NCBI GenBank assembly: GCA_001939145.1
Contig: LSRX01000055.1
Coordinates: 1-64,000, forward strand
DNA length: 64,000 bases
Direction: 5' to 3'
DNA from: Symbiodinium microadriaticum
Taxonomy: Eukaryota; Sar; Dinophyceae; Suessiales; Symbiodiniaceae
The notes under the pieces were generated by a model. That model worked only from the letters and a program-made list of their open reading frames with translations, made no database searches and was not told the DNA's origin. Positions 39,028 to 50,439 of this stretch are shown here, piece after piece (the stretch's first letter is position 1; every line of letters begins with the position of its first letter). The position numbers and the translations under genes are program-made.

Positions 39028-39121
39028 TACCCATAGGCCCCTAAGTAGTTCCTTCTTGTGGTTGATACTTAGAACCCTATAAGGTAATCCTAAAAACGAA
39101 CTACTTAGGGGCCTATGGGTA
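39028..39121. mobile_element. MITE family C copy
   Basis: TACCCATAGGCCCCTAAGTA ... TACTTAGGGGCCTATGGGTA, nearly perfect inverted ends. Open segments flank it on both sides (CTCGATCCGGTGCC left, GCCCAGAGCCTCC right), in keeping with an intronic position. Confidence 0.8.
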
Positions 39122-39439
39122 CATCGAGCAGGCCCAGAGCCTCCACAAGTTCGTCCGGCTCCGATCCCAGCCCGCCGAACCTAAGCCCTTGGGTTTAGGG
39201 TTTAGGGTTTAGGGTACACCGATAAACCCTAAACCCTTAACCCCATATCCGAAAGCCGTAACACTCGACACGTAGTGTCTAGGCGTGGTGTGGATTTGTA
39301 AACGGTGGGATTTAGGGTAACCCTAAACCCTAAACTCCTAAACCCGAACCCTTAAGATTGGAATCTTTTTGAGTGCGCGGTGGGCGTCGACTGAGGCCAA
39401 CGGGAAACTGTCGAGCTTTGACTGCAGTGGGGTTAGGGT

Positions 39440-40320
39440 TTAGGGTTTAGGGTCCACTCGACGGGGGGGGGGGAGGATTTGATACGAAGGCCTTACTTCC
39501 GATTACCTAACAATAATGATAATTGTAAGAAAACCAAGAATAATCAAGGTTAATTAGTATATTAACCAGCATTCGATAGACACGTCTTGGCACGTTGTAT
39601 TAAACAGGCTGAAAACATGAATAAGAAAACTAATGATGATAATGATGACCACAGTTCCCTGGACAGGGTTTCGGGCTTATGGGCTGAAAATCAAGGCTTA
39701 CGGGTTGTGTGTCTAGGTGTAGACCCCTGATTCATAACACCGCCTTGCATGTTCTTGAAGATCGTCGCGGGCGGATCCCTATCACAACCCACATCATGTA
39801 GACCAAAGATGTATCAGCAAAAGCCAAGTTCCTTTTAACGGACTGAATGTTCGCATCGCTGTATTAACCCCTTTTAAGAAGGTTGATTTACGGTTTAATA
39901 TTGCTAACCAGGAGTCTACATTCCAGTGTCTCGAGCGAGGCTTTACCCCACATCCCCGAATCCCTTTGTGCCCAAAGCGTCCTAAGTGCCTTCAGGGGGA
40001 TACTTGCCCAAACCATAGTAGTAGCTCCTATTATAGAAACCCTACATTACCCATAGGCCCCTCAGTAGTTCCTTCTTGGGATTACCTTATAGGATTCTAA
40101 ATACAAACCCTAAAAAGGAACTACTTAGGGGCCTATGATTACTTTGTTATATAGGTACTTAAGACCCTTAGGGGTATTCATTATAGAAACCCTACATTAC
40201 TACTTATTTATATAGGTACTCAAAACCGACTCAAGACCCTTTCGGATACTCTCCCTGAGCCCCAGAAGTCCTCAGCCCCCAAGCCCGCCGACCCACGACC
40301 CCAAGCCCTTAGCCCCCAAA
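39440..40320. other. Mostly unique sequence, no gene seen
   Basis: AT-richer unique DNA with one family C MITE (40048-40137; ATTAC flanks both sides) and short repeated pieces (TATTATAGAAACCCTACATTAC at 40029 and 40170). All frames carry frequent stops. Confidence 0.5.
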
Positions 40321-40510
40321 CCAAACCCTAAACCCTTAGCCCCTGAACTAAACCCTAAACTCTTAGCCCCTAAACCCCTAAACTAAGCCCTTAACCCTAA
40401 ACCCTTAACCCAACAAAAACTAAACCCTAAACCCTAAACCCCCGAAAGCCTAAAAGTACCCTAAACCCCTAAACCCTTAACTAAACCCTAAACCGCCCCA
40501 ACGCCTAAAA
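40320..40510. repeat. CCCTAAA-type array
   Basis: CCTAAACCCTTAGCCCC and related variants, with CCTAAAAGTACCC repeated twice. No coding frame is supported. Confidence 0.85.
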
Positions 40511-41827
40511 GTACCCCTAAATAGATCCCTGAAGCGAGCCCCTTGAGCTCCTTCCCGAAGACCCCGAGCGGCCGAAGCCCAAGAGACCCCCGAAGTCCTA
40601 TGTAGCGGCCCCGCCCAAGACCCTGCAGGGTTTAGAGTTTAGAGTTTAGGGTTTGGGATTTCTGAACCAGAAGGGTTTTGGGTTTAGGGGTTTAGAGTTT
40701 AGGCCCCGGCAGCAAGTGCAAAAGCAAAGGCCGATAAGGACGCCTGCAGAGCTTAAAGCCCCTTTCGGGTTCAGGGTTTACGATTTAGGGTTTAGGGTTT
40801 ACGTTACACCCTCAAGCCCACATCCCTAAATCCCCCGAGTCCGTGAAGAATTGAAGCTTGGAGCCTTAACCTTAAAACCCGCATGCTCCAAAGTACTTCC
40901 GTATAGAGTGGGGCAAAGTTGATCTGAGGCTTCTGGTGAGTGTATTGAGTGCTCCGCAAACGGTTTAGGGTTTCGGGTTTTAGGGTTTAGGGTTTAGGGT
41001 AGTGGCGAGTGCAGATTTCAGGTGCTCGTTTAGGGTAAAACCCAAAACCCTAAACCCTAAACCCTAAGCCCTAAACCCTAAACCCTAAACCCTAAACCCT
41101 AAATTAGACCAGCAATAGAGAACGCTTCTGCTCGTGCACACGCGGGTCCAGACCCCGAGCCCCAGGGCCCTGAAATGCCCAAACCCAAGACCTTTCGACA
41201 TCGTAGTTTGGTTCTGGGTTTAGGGTTTAGGGATAGGGTTTAGGGGTTTAGGGGTTTAGGGGTTGAGGGGTTTAGGGATAGGTTTAGGGTTTAGGGTTTA
41301 GGGTTTAGGGTTTAGGGATCATAAACCCTAAACCCTAGACCATAATCCTTTAACCTTGACTTAAAGAGCTCTCAAGCTTGAAAGATCGATATTTCCCGAA
41401 ACTCCACCGTCGCAAAGAGGAATTTTGGGGTTTGAGGGTCAGGAACTGAGTGGCCACGAAAGCGAACGATTCACATCACCGGATATTGAGACATCGCTGT
41501 GTAGTGTGGGGTTTAGGGTTTAGGGGGTGTTATGGTATATAATATTGTGATGTATTGTGATGAACACTTGAAGAGCGAACCTCTACATCATAGCAGTGCA
41601 GTCTATTTGGGGAATGTTGGTGTTCGATTTCCCAACACCTTCAGATCGTGATCTCTCGGAAGGTATACCCCAGAACCCTACGTCATTCAATGCTCGCCCG
41701 GCATCACTCAGGAACGCAGAAACCTTCACGGTGAAGATCCAGAAGCAGAATGGCCAAAGCGGCCTGGAGTTTTCCAAGGCACCACCCTAATTTCTAAGCT
41801 CTAAGTTGGACCATGCCGGAGCTTAAT

Positions 41828-41917
41828 CTTGCCTTTGGTTAGTAGGGAATGGAAGAATGGTAGTAATGATACTTATAATAGTTCCCATTCCTCCATTCCC
41901 TACTAACCAAAGGCAAG
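41828..41917. mobile_element. MITE family G copy, intact
   Basis: CTTGCCTTTGGTTAGTAGGG and CCCTACTAACCAAAGGCAAG are perfect 20-bp inverted repeats. It lies end to end with a family A copy. Confidence 0.85.
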
Positions 41918-42029
41918 TAATATAGGGGTCTAAAATAATTACAAATACTATTGTGGGGGTTCCTTATATTGTATTTATAGTATGAGATACCCCAATATCC
42001 TATTCTAACTATTAAGACCCCTATATTAC
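41917..42029. mobile_element. MITE family A copy, intact
   Basis: GTAATATAGGGGTCTAAAAT ... ATTAAGACCCCTATATTAC. This is the best-preserved copy of the family. Confidence 0.8.
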
Positions 42030-42229
42030 CCTGAGCATCAAAATCGCCCAAAAGCCTTATGTAATAAGGTCTTTGGGCCCAAAAGCCTTAACATATGAGT
42101 CCTTTGAGGGCAAGGGTTAGGGTTTAGGGTTTGGGGTTTCGTGTTAATGCCTTTCTGTGCGGGCGGCCTTTCGGAATCCACAGTCACAGGAGCCACGACT
42201 CTCCCTGCCTGTTTCACACGGCTGTTGGT

Positions 42230-42360
42230 CGGGGGGGAGGATGAGATAACGGCATGCTTTAGGGGTTTGGGGTTTAGGGGTTTTGAGGTTTTGGGGTTTT
42301 GGGGGTTTAGGTTTTAGGGGTTTAAGGGTTTTAGGGTTTAAGGTTTCGGTTGAGTTTTGG
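42230..42360. repeat. TTTAGGG-type tract upstream of SWEET
   Basis: Variants such as TTTAGGGG and TTTTGGGG directly precede the transporter gene. No TATA-like or other promoter motif could be identified. Confidence 0.7.
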
Positions 42361-42412
42361 CTCAATTCCGTCAGCCCTTCAGCCATTCGGCCCTCCCCCG
42401 GCACAAAGCGAC

Positions 42413-42705
42413 ATGATGTCGGCACAGGAGCTGGCTTTGATCCACGGCACAGGTTGCGTTGGGGCACTGGTGAGCACCTGCATCGCCCTGGCGCCCCTTC
42501 GGGAGATGCTCCGCGCTAAGGCATTGGGAAGCCTGAACGGCTTCGACACACGGCAGTTGCCACTGCTCTTCGTGAACTTCTACATTTGGGCCGTCTATGC
42601 CGTGCAAGTTGGAGACGTGTGGCTCTTCTTGGCCTCGAGCCCCCCAGCAGCCTTTTGCCTCTACAGCATCACCAGCGCCATCACCTTGCTCTCGCAGCTG
42701 GGAAT
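42413..42705 (+). CDS. SWEET sugar transporter, exon 1
   Basis: ATG at 42413 (a second ATG follows at once). The residues form the first MtN3/saliva repeat of a SWEET protein: TM1 IHGTGCVGALVSTCIALAPL with its Pro; TM2 LPLLFVNFYIWAVYAVQVGD with the family Trp; TM3 FLASSPPAAFCLYSITSAIT. SWEETs are bidirectional sugar uniporters of plasma or organelle membranes. The Asn expected in TM3, part of the sugar site, is not seen; SSPP occupies that place. I place the donor at AT|GCAGAT because it joins exon 2 in phase; the frame itself runs to TGA at 42719, so the edge could shift by some bases. Third positions are strongly G/C. Confidence 0.85.
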
Positions 42706-43228
42706 GCAGATCCTCTCTTGAAGCCCTATAAGCTTGAAACAAAGCGAAAAATAGAAGCCATTAATCAATCTTTGCCCCAAACCCCTCAATCACAAAACCC
42801 TGATAAACTCTGCATCTCAGACCCTAAATCTCTGAACCACCAACCCCCATGCAACCTAGGCAGGAGGAGGGTGCAGTTAGCCAGTTGTGCAAGCCAGTCG
42901 ATGCTGGCTTCCTTCGACGCAGTCCATCACGAGCCTGGGTCGAACCGAAATCCGGGTTTAGGGTAAGTTTAGGGTAGGCTTTGTGGTACCCTAAACTTTC
43001 CACCCTCAGCCCGAAGACCCTGAACCTTTTGGATGTCAGGAGCGTGGCATGAAGCCAGCCAAGAGCAGCGCAGCAGTATGCTACGAAGGCTGGAGAGGCA
43101 GACTGTTGGAGGGTTCCCTGGGTTCTGGAGTACCATACTTGAATACTTTTTTTTTGACCTGTTCCTTAAAGGAACCATTATAAAATAAAAGTCTATACTT
43201 TGTTCTCCCTGGTTACTTCACAGTTCAG
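42706..43228 (+). other. SWEET intron with MITE family I at its 3' end
   Basis: 523 bp, GC...AG in the preferred model. About 43120-43220 is a family I repeat (GGTTCTGGAGTACCATACTT ... TTCTCCCTGGTTACTTC), also found at 3424-3514 and 9388-9478. The acceptor (CACAG or TTCAG) lies just at its end. Confidence 0.6.
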
Positions 43229-43904
43229 GTTCCTTGCAATCTCTTTCATCAGCTGCTTCTTGGGTAAATGGGAGCTCGATGGCCTGGAGATTGTCAGCGA
43301 GATTTTTCCGGTGTCCTTGCGGGAAGAGGTCCTGGGTTGCATGGGGTCCATGGCGGCATTTGTGGCCTATTCTCGGCCCGTGATGCGCCTCTACACCTAC
43401 TGCTGTCGACGGGATGCCTCGCCAATTCTCCTGTCTCTGGTCTTCATGGTGTTGATGAGCAATACGTTGTGGACCGTCTATGGCATTAGCACTCACAACC
43501 CTTGGGTTTATGTTCCAAACGGTTCCGGAGCTTTAGTGTCTATCATGCAGATCTTTGTGCGCCTGGTCTTTCCTGGACGCCGCAGTCGTCGGAGGGATCA
43601 GAGAGATGGCTTGGAGAAGCCCGCCATGTCAAAAGACCTGGAGGCAAACTCCGCGAGTGTGCACCCAGATGATGGATCCTTGCGTCTCTCCTCCCGCCAG
43701 AATCTGCATGAAGATTACTTGCTTTGGCAGCAGGACTACTTCAGGTGGCGGTCTATGGCTGCGACCGTTTCGTCTGCATCTTCTACGGCCTCAGGCGGCG
43801 ATGAGGATGTAGTTGAAGACTTTGCCCTGGCGGAGAATGGTCAGCTGCTGTCAAACCAGACTGTCGATAAGCCTTCGGGAGTGCGGACATTGGGCCAGCA
43901 CTGA
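43229..43904 (+). CDS. SWEET sugar transporter, exon 2
   Basis: This exon holds TM4 (LAISFISCFLG), a charged linker, and the second MtN3 repeat: TM5 SMAAFVAYSRPVMRLYTYCC with the conserved Pro, TM6 LVFMVLMSNTLWTVYGIST with the conserved Trp, TM7 VYVPNGSGALVSIMQIFVRL with the PN pair of the sugar site. After TM7 comes RRSRRR and a ~125-residue Ser-rich, acidic cytosolic tail ending SGVRTLGQH, stop TGA at 43902. In the preferred join the protein has 322 residues, longer than the usual ~230-300 owing to the tail. It may serve sugar movement in a photosynthetic or symbiotic alga; the substrate is not readable from sequence. Confidence 0.9.
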
Positions 43905-44480
43905 TTTGCCAGCTCAAGTTGGAGGATGATGCCTTTATGAGCCTGCATGCATGTAATTATCTTCATTAGGACCTTAGCTTTTTGCCGCAAGGCTCGAGGC
44001 CAGTCGAGCCAATGAAGTTGCAGCAGGAGAGTTTCCATGAGAAAATATCGGACATGTCGATCAAGTCATACTTGGCGCCGAATCTCAAGGAAGGACCCGT
44101 GGAAACTCAACCAAATTTGCCACCGGCTTGGTACACCTGTGCCAAGATAACAGCAGCGGCACCTGCTTTACGCCTGAGCCTCTCAATGATTGTGCAGTGC
44201 AAGAAGTTCCGATTTTTGCAGTGATCCAATTCCATGCTACTTGGAGGTTCATGGGCAGTTCGTCCCGTGATCCTCCCAGTGGAGAATGTTCAGCGCGTGT
44301 GGCCAAGCCATGCGCGTTATTTTGCTACCGGATATGCTACTTCGGGCAATCGTGTCTTTGCGAAAGGATTGTTTGGTAGCAGAGAGCTTTTTCTGTTGAT
44401 TCTTGCTGTGCCAGTTGCTACTGCGTACTGCTATGCCTCCTACTATTGCGACGACTACCGCTGCTACTAGGCGGACACCG
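43905..44480 (+). other. Probable 3' untranslated region of SWEET
   Basis: Heptamer-free unique sequence continues for about 570 bp after the stop. Short open frames occur in several phases (for example IMVQCKKFRFLQ near 44200), but none resembles a protein family. No polyadenylation signal stands out, as is usual in dinoflagellates. Confidence 0.4.
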
Positions 44481-45025
44481 GCGTGCTGACTGTGAGCGGC
44501 GTGGTTCAGCCTGGTGCTGTGGCTGTGGCTTTGGCTGCACTTCTCGGCGCTTCAAGGCTTTCTATGTCGGGTTTCGGGCGTCGGGCTTTCTATGGAAGCT
44601 CCTGTAAGGTTTTGTAAGGGCTAAGGGATGTGTAGGAGATCTATAGGGGCTCCATAAAAAGGTTCCATACCAGTTATGCAGGGGTTGAGGGTTCGTTCTG
44701 AAGTCGGAATAGTTGGCAATACAGTCCGTTTATGTTCCTTAGCATAAGTTCCGAATGTGTACCTGCAAAAAAGCTTGCGAACGTCGATAAGGCCCCTACA
44801 CTACCGTCGGTTTAGGGTTTAGGGGTTTAGGGTTTGGGGTTTAGGGGTTTAGGGGTTTAGGGGTTCGGGGCCTGGGGTTTAGGGGTTTAGGGTCCTAAGT
44901 GTTCTTTTAAGGGTCTGGGTCTTCAGATATAAGTGTTATCTAGGACATTTCCAGGTGGGTAGTTACCGCTATAGGAGCCTTATAGAAGGTCTCTCTCTCT
45001 CTCTCTCGCTATATATATATATATA

Positions 45026-45064
<39 letters not shown>

Positions 45065-45400
45065 GTATATATGTATACACACCTTATAGAAGCCTTATGT
45101 ACCCTAAACTCCTCACCTGTAGTTTCCTTCAATGTTACTGTGACAAACTATACGGGTTCCAGGGTGTTTCGGTCTTATCCTGTGGTTCTTTCGATCTCTG
45201 GGGTTTCTAGCAGGGTTCTTGTTTAACAGGTTGCACAAGCGTCACCCATTTAGACCAGGGTCTTGGGTTCCGGCATAGTACCTAAGGCCTGCATCTCTAT
45301 TTCAGTATTAGAGTGTTTAGGCACTCCAACTGGACTCCAACTCCGCTTCTTGACTCGGAATCTCCAGGACGACTGCAGTAGCCGCTTTCGGGGAGGTCAA
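44480..45400. other. Non-coding stretch with TTTAGGG tract and microsatellite
   Basis: 44811-44900 is TTTAGGG-type; 44989-45062 is (CT)n then (AT)n; the rest is unique with stops in all frames. No gene is supported. Confidence 0.6.
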
Positions 45401-45411
45401 CTGCAATTTTA

Positions 45412-45551
45412 GGAACACCACCCCCCACCTCGGTCCCCAAGCACGCCGCCTGCACGCTGACGGTCGTTCGCTCGGAATTCCAGCGGGCGCAGAAGCAGTT
45501 CTTCCTGCGTTGGAGGAACTTCTATCGTCCGAAGAAGAAGGCGAACTTGAC
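45412..45551 (+). CDS. Exon-like segment, basic protein
   Basis: After CAATTTTAG the frame reads ...LTVVRSEFQRAQKQFFLRWR then NFYRPKKKANL, with nearly all third positions G or C. A second frame is also open (GAEAVLPALEELLSSEEEGE). No domain was recognised. A CCCTAAA array follows directly, against the usual polarity. A possible next exon is 45750-45787 (CPTPEHEQLPE, donor GTTTTGGG). Confidence 0.35.
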
Positions 45552-45745
45552 CCTAAACCCTAAACCCTAATCCCTAAACCTAATCCCCCTAAACCCCCTA
45601 AACCCTAAACCCTAAACCCTAATCCCTAGACCCTAAACCCCCTAAACCCCCTAAACCCCCTAAACCCTAAACCCTAATCCCTAAGCCCTAATCCCCCTAA
45701 ACCCCCTAAACCCTAAACCCTAATCCCTAATTCCTTAACCCCTAT
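45548..45745. repeat. CCCTAAA / CCCTAATC array
   Basis: About 200 bp of CCCTAAA, CCCCTAAA and CCCTAATC units with a visible higher-order period (AATCCCTAAxxCTAATCCCCC repeats). Confidence 0.9.
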
Positions 45746-46564
45746 TCCTCAAGTGTCCGACTCCAGAGCATGAGCAGCTGCCGGAGGTTTTGGGTTCCGT
45801 CGGCCCGAAGCCCCCCCGACCCCCTAAAACCTGGTAAACCCTAGGGTTTCAGGGTTTTGGGGTTTGAGGGTTTGGGGTTTAGGAGCCCTGAACCTTAAAC
45901 CCCAAATCCTAAGCCCTTTCCACCTGGATTCCACGCTGCGGCACTTGGACTGGACGAAAATCAATGCCGCATGCTAAGCACGCCCGGACAGAAACCTAGC
46001 AGGGCCAACGGCGTCGATGCCCGGTTTAGGGGTTAGGGTTCCAGGGTTTTGTGTTTAGGGTTTAGGGTTTCAGGGCTTTGGGTTTTAGGGTTTAGGGATT
46101 TTGGGTTGGTTGAGGTCTCGGGGGGTTTGGGCTTTAGAGTGCCTGTACGTTTCTGGGTTTAGGGTTGCCTCTACACGAGCGTCTGACAGAGAGTCTCAGG
46201 CGACGCCTAAACTAAACCCGAAAGCCCTATGAGGATATGGCTCAGGCTTGCCTAGGGGTTCAGCGGTTCCTAAACCCTAAACCCTAAACCCTAAACCTGA
46301 CCTACTGAAACCTACCCTTTACGGACATATAGTAGGGGATCAGGATGGCGAACTCTAAATGCTAACTGCTAACCCTCTTAACTTTAAGCGGCTTAGTCGG
46401 TTTAGTTTTTGGGCGCCATAAGGTTTAAGTCCGTCATTTTCGGGTTGAGGGTTTAGGCAGTTTAGGGTTTAGGGTTTAGCAACCCCAAACCATAAACCTT
46501 AACCCCTTAAGCATTATCCCGTGAAGCTGCGGCACAGCTTTCCCTAAACCCTAAACCCTAAACC

Positions 46565-46634
46565 CTTTCAATCTCTGTGCCGGGCCGAAGGAGTGGAACG
46601 ACAGGTGTCCACCTGGCCAGGACGAAGCTGCATT
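46565..46634 (+). CDS. Exon-like segment NLCAGPKEWNDRCPPGQDEA
   Basis: A short Cys-containing frame that ends at a GTTTAGGG donor. It resembles no named motif closely. CCCTAAA lies upstream. Confidence 0.25.
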
Positions 46635-46635
46635 G

Positions 46636-46745
46636 GGGTTTAGGGTTTAGGGTTTAGGGGGTTTAGGGGTTTAGGGGTTTAGGGGTTTAGGGGTTTAGGG
46701 GTTTAGGGTTTAGGGTGTAGGGGTTTAGGGGTTTAGGGTTTAGGG
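46636..46745. repeat. TTTAGGGG array
   Basis: About fourteen units, mostly TTTAGGGG, in one orientation, immediately after a possible donor. Confidence 0.92.
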
Positions 46746-47146
46746 GACTCTTCGGGCGTCGAAAGTGGCGCATACAGGGGCCTGTTTGGTTTGTAACAGT
46801 ATATTTCCTTACTATAGTCGCTATTCAGCACGATACAACTATGCGATGATTTATCCCAAACCCTAGTCTGGAGAATTGATGGGGTCTAACTAACCTGCTA
46901 CATCTCAAAGCATGGTGTGCTAGGGTCCAGGGTTTGGAGCCTAAGCTGTGATTGTAAGCATCATGCTATGTCCGCTTTTGGCGCTCCAAGGCACCGTTGG
47001 GATTGTTGCAAGCGCACCATGCTCCTGCGCCGTGTGTTGGGGGGGGGGGGCATCGAAGGCAGTGGTAATTCTTTTCGCCACTAAAGCACAGTGTTCTGCA
47101 AAGGCTGTGATGGGAGTTGCTGGCACTGGTGGTTTCTGGATAGAAA

Positions 47147-47350
47147 ATGATGAAAATTAGGCTTCATATCGAGGTCGAGTCGTTCAACATGAGTCCATCC
47201 TCTCTTGGCCGTGCTGCTGATCAAACCTTTGCCAGAGTTTGTGGGAGTCATGGTACGTTCTCCGTGTGGATCATCAGCATGACCTTAACTTGTTTCTCCG
47301 CCGCCTCCACACACACACACAGAGACTTACTCTTTGACTTTGGTTAGTAC
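47147..47350 (+). CDS. Hypothetical short ORF
   Basis: Open frame with FNMSPSSLGRAADQTFARVC and GTFSVWIISMTLTCFSAAS, a possible membrane helix. No family was recognised. Heptamer-free DNA surrounds it. Confidence 0.25.
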
Positions 47351-47608
47351 ATGTCTTGAACGAGACAGTGCGGAACAGGGAGAGGATCAGTTGCGGAGCG
47401 TGGCTGCTCTTTTCGCTTCCTTCTGAGTGCCATGCCTGCCTTTTTGGATGGACTCCTCTGTCCTAGCAGAAACGCCTAAATCCGAAACCATTTTAATGGA
47501 ACGAACTTTTCAGGCTATCGGTCGGAGTTGGGTTTAACCGGCTTCGCACGGCTTTCGGATTCAGAGTTTAGGGTTAAATGAGGCCGCAGATCACGACGGC
47601 AGACGGCA

Positions 47609-47791
47609 ATGTTGATCATTGCGACAGACGGGGATCGATTCGTGATGAATCATCGACTCGAGGTAGTCAGGTGTGCGTTCCGTAGCCTTAGTGTTCCTGT
47701 TAAGGGCGTCTCGTTCACGTTGAGGTCCCTGTTGACGGAAGCAGGGCTCCTGCTGATTCCGCTCGCTGATACAGCAGAGCCAATGATTTGA
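47609..47791 (+). CDS. Hypothetical ORF of 60 codons
   Basis: ATG at 47609: MLIIATDGDRFVMNHRLEVV, then CAFRSLSVPVKGVSFTLRSL to EPMI and TGA. The upstream frame is open too. It has protein-like alternation of hydrophobic and charged residues in heptamer-free DNA. No family is known to me. Confidence 0.35.
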   Translation: MLIIATDGDRFVMNHRLEVVRCAFRSLSVPVKGVSFTLRSLLTEAGLLLIPLADTAEPMI

Positions 47792-47794
47792 TGC

Positions 47795-48240
47795 ATCAGT
47801 CGAGAATCGAAAGCTCTCAAGATTATCTCTTAAGTACGATCGCTGGAACGCCTACCTTCAGATCTTCAGTGTGAAGCTCTCCCATTTGAACTTTCGCAGC
47901 AGCCGTTGCATCAGCAGGCAAAGTCTTTTGCCTCAGCACCAATGCTGCTAATCACTATGCGCAGGGAACGACCACTATCACCATCTTATCATCAGCGGCA
48001 GCACCGCCACCACTGCTGTCATCATAACCCCATCATCATCGTCATCAGCAATAGCAACACGACATGCTATACAGCAGTGATGGAAGTAGCCCGACAATCA
48101 AACCCCGGCATCATCACGGGATCTGTCTCTGTGTCTGTGTCTCTGTGTGTGTGTGTGTGCCGGGTGTGTGCAGGTGTGTGGGGGTGTGGGAGGGTGTGCC
48201 CGGGTGTGTGGGGGTGTGTGTGCTTGTGTGAAACCCTAAA
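47795..48240. repeat. Low-complexity region with GT microsatellite
   Basis: CAT/CAC-rich trinucleotide runs (47975-48060) precede a GTGT/GGGTGTG microsatellite (48123-48231). Frames through it are low-complexity only. Confidence 0.8.
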
Positions 48241-48249
48241 CTCTGACAG

Positions 48250-48302
48250 GATATTCGGCTCTACGATCGAGTCCTGAGGGTCAATGGCAAGGCGTGTAGC
48301 CG
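48250..48302 (+). CDS. PDZ-domain exon
   Basis: After AACTCTGACAG the codons read DIRLYDRVLRVNGKACS, matching the (G/Y)D.(I/V)L.VNG turn that is the best-known signature of PDZ domains. Donor CG|GTAGAT. PDZ domains bind C-terminal peptides. Other PDZ exons were not identified nearby, so the rest of the gene is unknown. Confidence 0.5.
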
Positions 48303-48429
48303 GTAGATAGCTCTCCAGCCCGAGCACGGAACCTGAGTGCCTTAATCTGCTGTTGTGATTGCCCAAAACCCTAAAGCCTCAACCTTGAACCCTAAACGAT
48401 TGAGAATTCAGGGCTTAGGGCTTAGAAGG

Positions 48430-49325
48430 AAAAGCTTATAGGTTTCTGGACTAATTCGGGGCTTGGGATACATGTGCATGTATGTAGATGTATAGGGCCA
48501 TGAGCGGACATATTAATGCGATAAGTACTTGCACATGAATAGACACGCATTTGCATACATTCCCGCATTTAGACATACATGCCATGCACACATGCATGCT
48601 CATGCATGTACATACACGGCTAATGTGTTTGCATGATCAGGGTACGCATACTTGGTAATTGTGGCACTGTACGCAGCACACACCCGGCCACTTCCGAGCA
48701 AAATGAAACCACGAAGTATTTCATGCCTCGTTCTCGCTTATTCTACAACTTGGTCTCCCCGAAATCTTTGGGCCTGCCTGCCGTGTTCTGATTTTCTTGT
48801 GTTTTGAGTTGGCGCGTGTCTGTGAGTTTCCACTTGATTCTGAATTTGTAGCATTGCAGTATTGCCTACCTATGCGGGGCTTCACAACAGCACACAACAT
48901 ACAGACAATCGCAAGAAATTTGAATCCTGCAATTGGGAGCATGTACACCCACATGATTTGTGTAGTGCCGGAGCACATATTGTGTCAGGCGTGTAGATTA
49001 TCTGTACGGACACAAATCAGTCAGTAGTGTGTTTGCATTTCACTTTAGTTTCTGTAGTACTGCAGTATAACGTATTTGTGTTAACATACAGCTTGTCCAC
49101 AAAATCATAAATTCTTACACGTCAGATGCAAAAAACACCGTAACTACCAACGTTGTTCACAACATCAGCGAACGAGGTTGTGTGGTAGGCGAAACAGTAC
49201 AACAACTCGAATCGTTCTTTCAAGGAGGGTAAACAACGGTTTGTCAAAATGGTGCCAGTGCGCGCTTGTTTTTGGTGTGTGGTGCGTCGTGATTGGGATT
49301 GGGGCACCTTCCGACTCGGAATGAC
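48430..49325. other. AT-richer unique region, no gene identified
   Basis: About 900 bp almost without heptamers, with CATG/ACAT-rich runs at 48475-48620. Short open frames exist on both strands (48721-48978 -, 48797-49027 +) but none looks coding. It may be intergenic. Confidence 0.5.
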
Positions 49326-49759
49326 TACACCCTAAACCCTAAATCCTAAACCCTAAACCCTAATCACCATTTTTTGAATACTCCTTCATGAAGGAACCGT
49401 TCAAACCACTTAAAATATCCAAAAACCCATTCAGCCCGTTTACAGCTAGAAGACACCTGAACACACATAGAAAAACCCTATGCATCCCTGTAAATCCTAC
49501 ATCCTAAGCCTCTAAACCCTACACCGCAACCCCTAGACCCTAAGCCCCACACCCTAACCTGGAGATCCTTAACCCTTCGCGCCCAAACCCTCAAAACTTC
49601 GCGACCTTGAACCACTTGAAAACCGCTAAACTCTAAAACCCTAAACCCTAGACCCTTAACTACGGTTCAGGGTTTAGGGGGTTTAGGGGTTAGGGTTTAG
49701 GGTTTAGGGGTTTAGGGTTTACGGGTTTAGGGTTTTAACCAAAACCCCTGAACCCTAAA

Positions 49760-49859
49760 CCCTAAACCGGTGTATGGAGTCGGTGCCAAGAGGCCGGCAG
49801 CGCCATGGACCTGCTCGCTGCCTTACGAGCAGCTTGGCCACGACCTTGCGATCCAAAAG
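49760..49859 (+). CDS. Exon-like segment
   Basis: Two frames are open; the better reads QEAGSAMDLLAALRAAWPRP. CCCTAAA lies upstream and TTTAGGG downstream, as around other exons. No family was recognised. Confidence 0.25.
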
Positions 49860-50439
49860 GGTTTAGGGTTTAGGGTTCATGGTTTAGGGCTTAAGGTTTA
49901 GGGAAAGGTTCCATTATAGGGGAAGAGTTTAGGGTTCAGGGTTTAGGGCTTAATTAGGGTTCAGGGTTTAGGGTTTCGAGTTTAGGGTTGGGGGTTGAGG
50001 GTTTGGGGTTCAGAGTTTAGGGTTCACAACCTTACGGAACCCTGGACAACTACTTAAAAAGTACCCTCCGCCCCGAACCCTAAACCCTACGTAACCCTGA
50101 ACCCTAAGCCCTCATTAGAAACTAACCTTCGATATACCCGAAGGGTCCTAAGCATATAGTACGGTGATGATCTTGTAAGCGTAGGAGCTAAGGATTTGAC
50201 TTGAGGTCTAGCCGGAGGCTTGGGGCTGTGGGGGTTTAGGGTCTTTCAGAGTTTTAGGGTTTAGGGTTTAGGATGTAGGTTTAGTTTAGTGTTTAGGGTT
50301 TCAGGGTTTAAGGTGTAGGGCTTGGTCTGCGGTTTAGGATTGCCAGGCGTCTCCTTGTTTTCAACCAAGCTTCCCGCCCGCAACCAGCAGACACTCCGCC
50401 TAACCCCACCCGACCCAAACGGTCCTTATTGAAGAGTGA

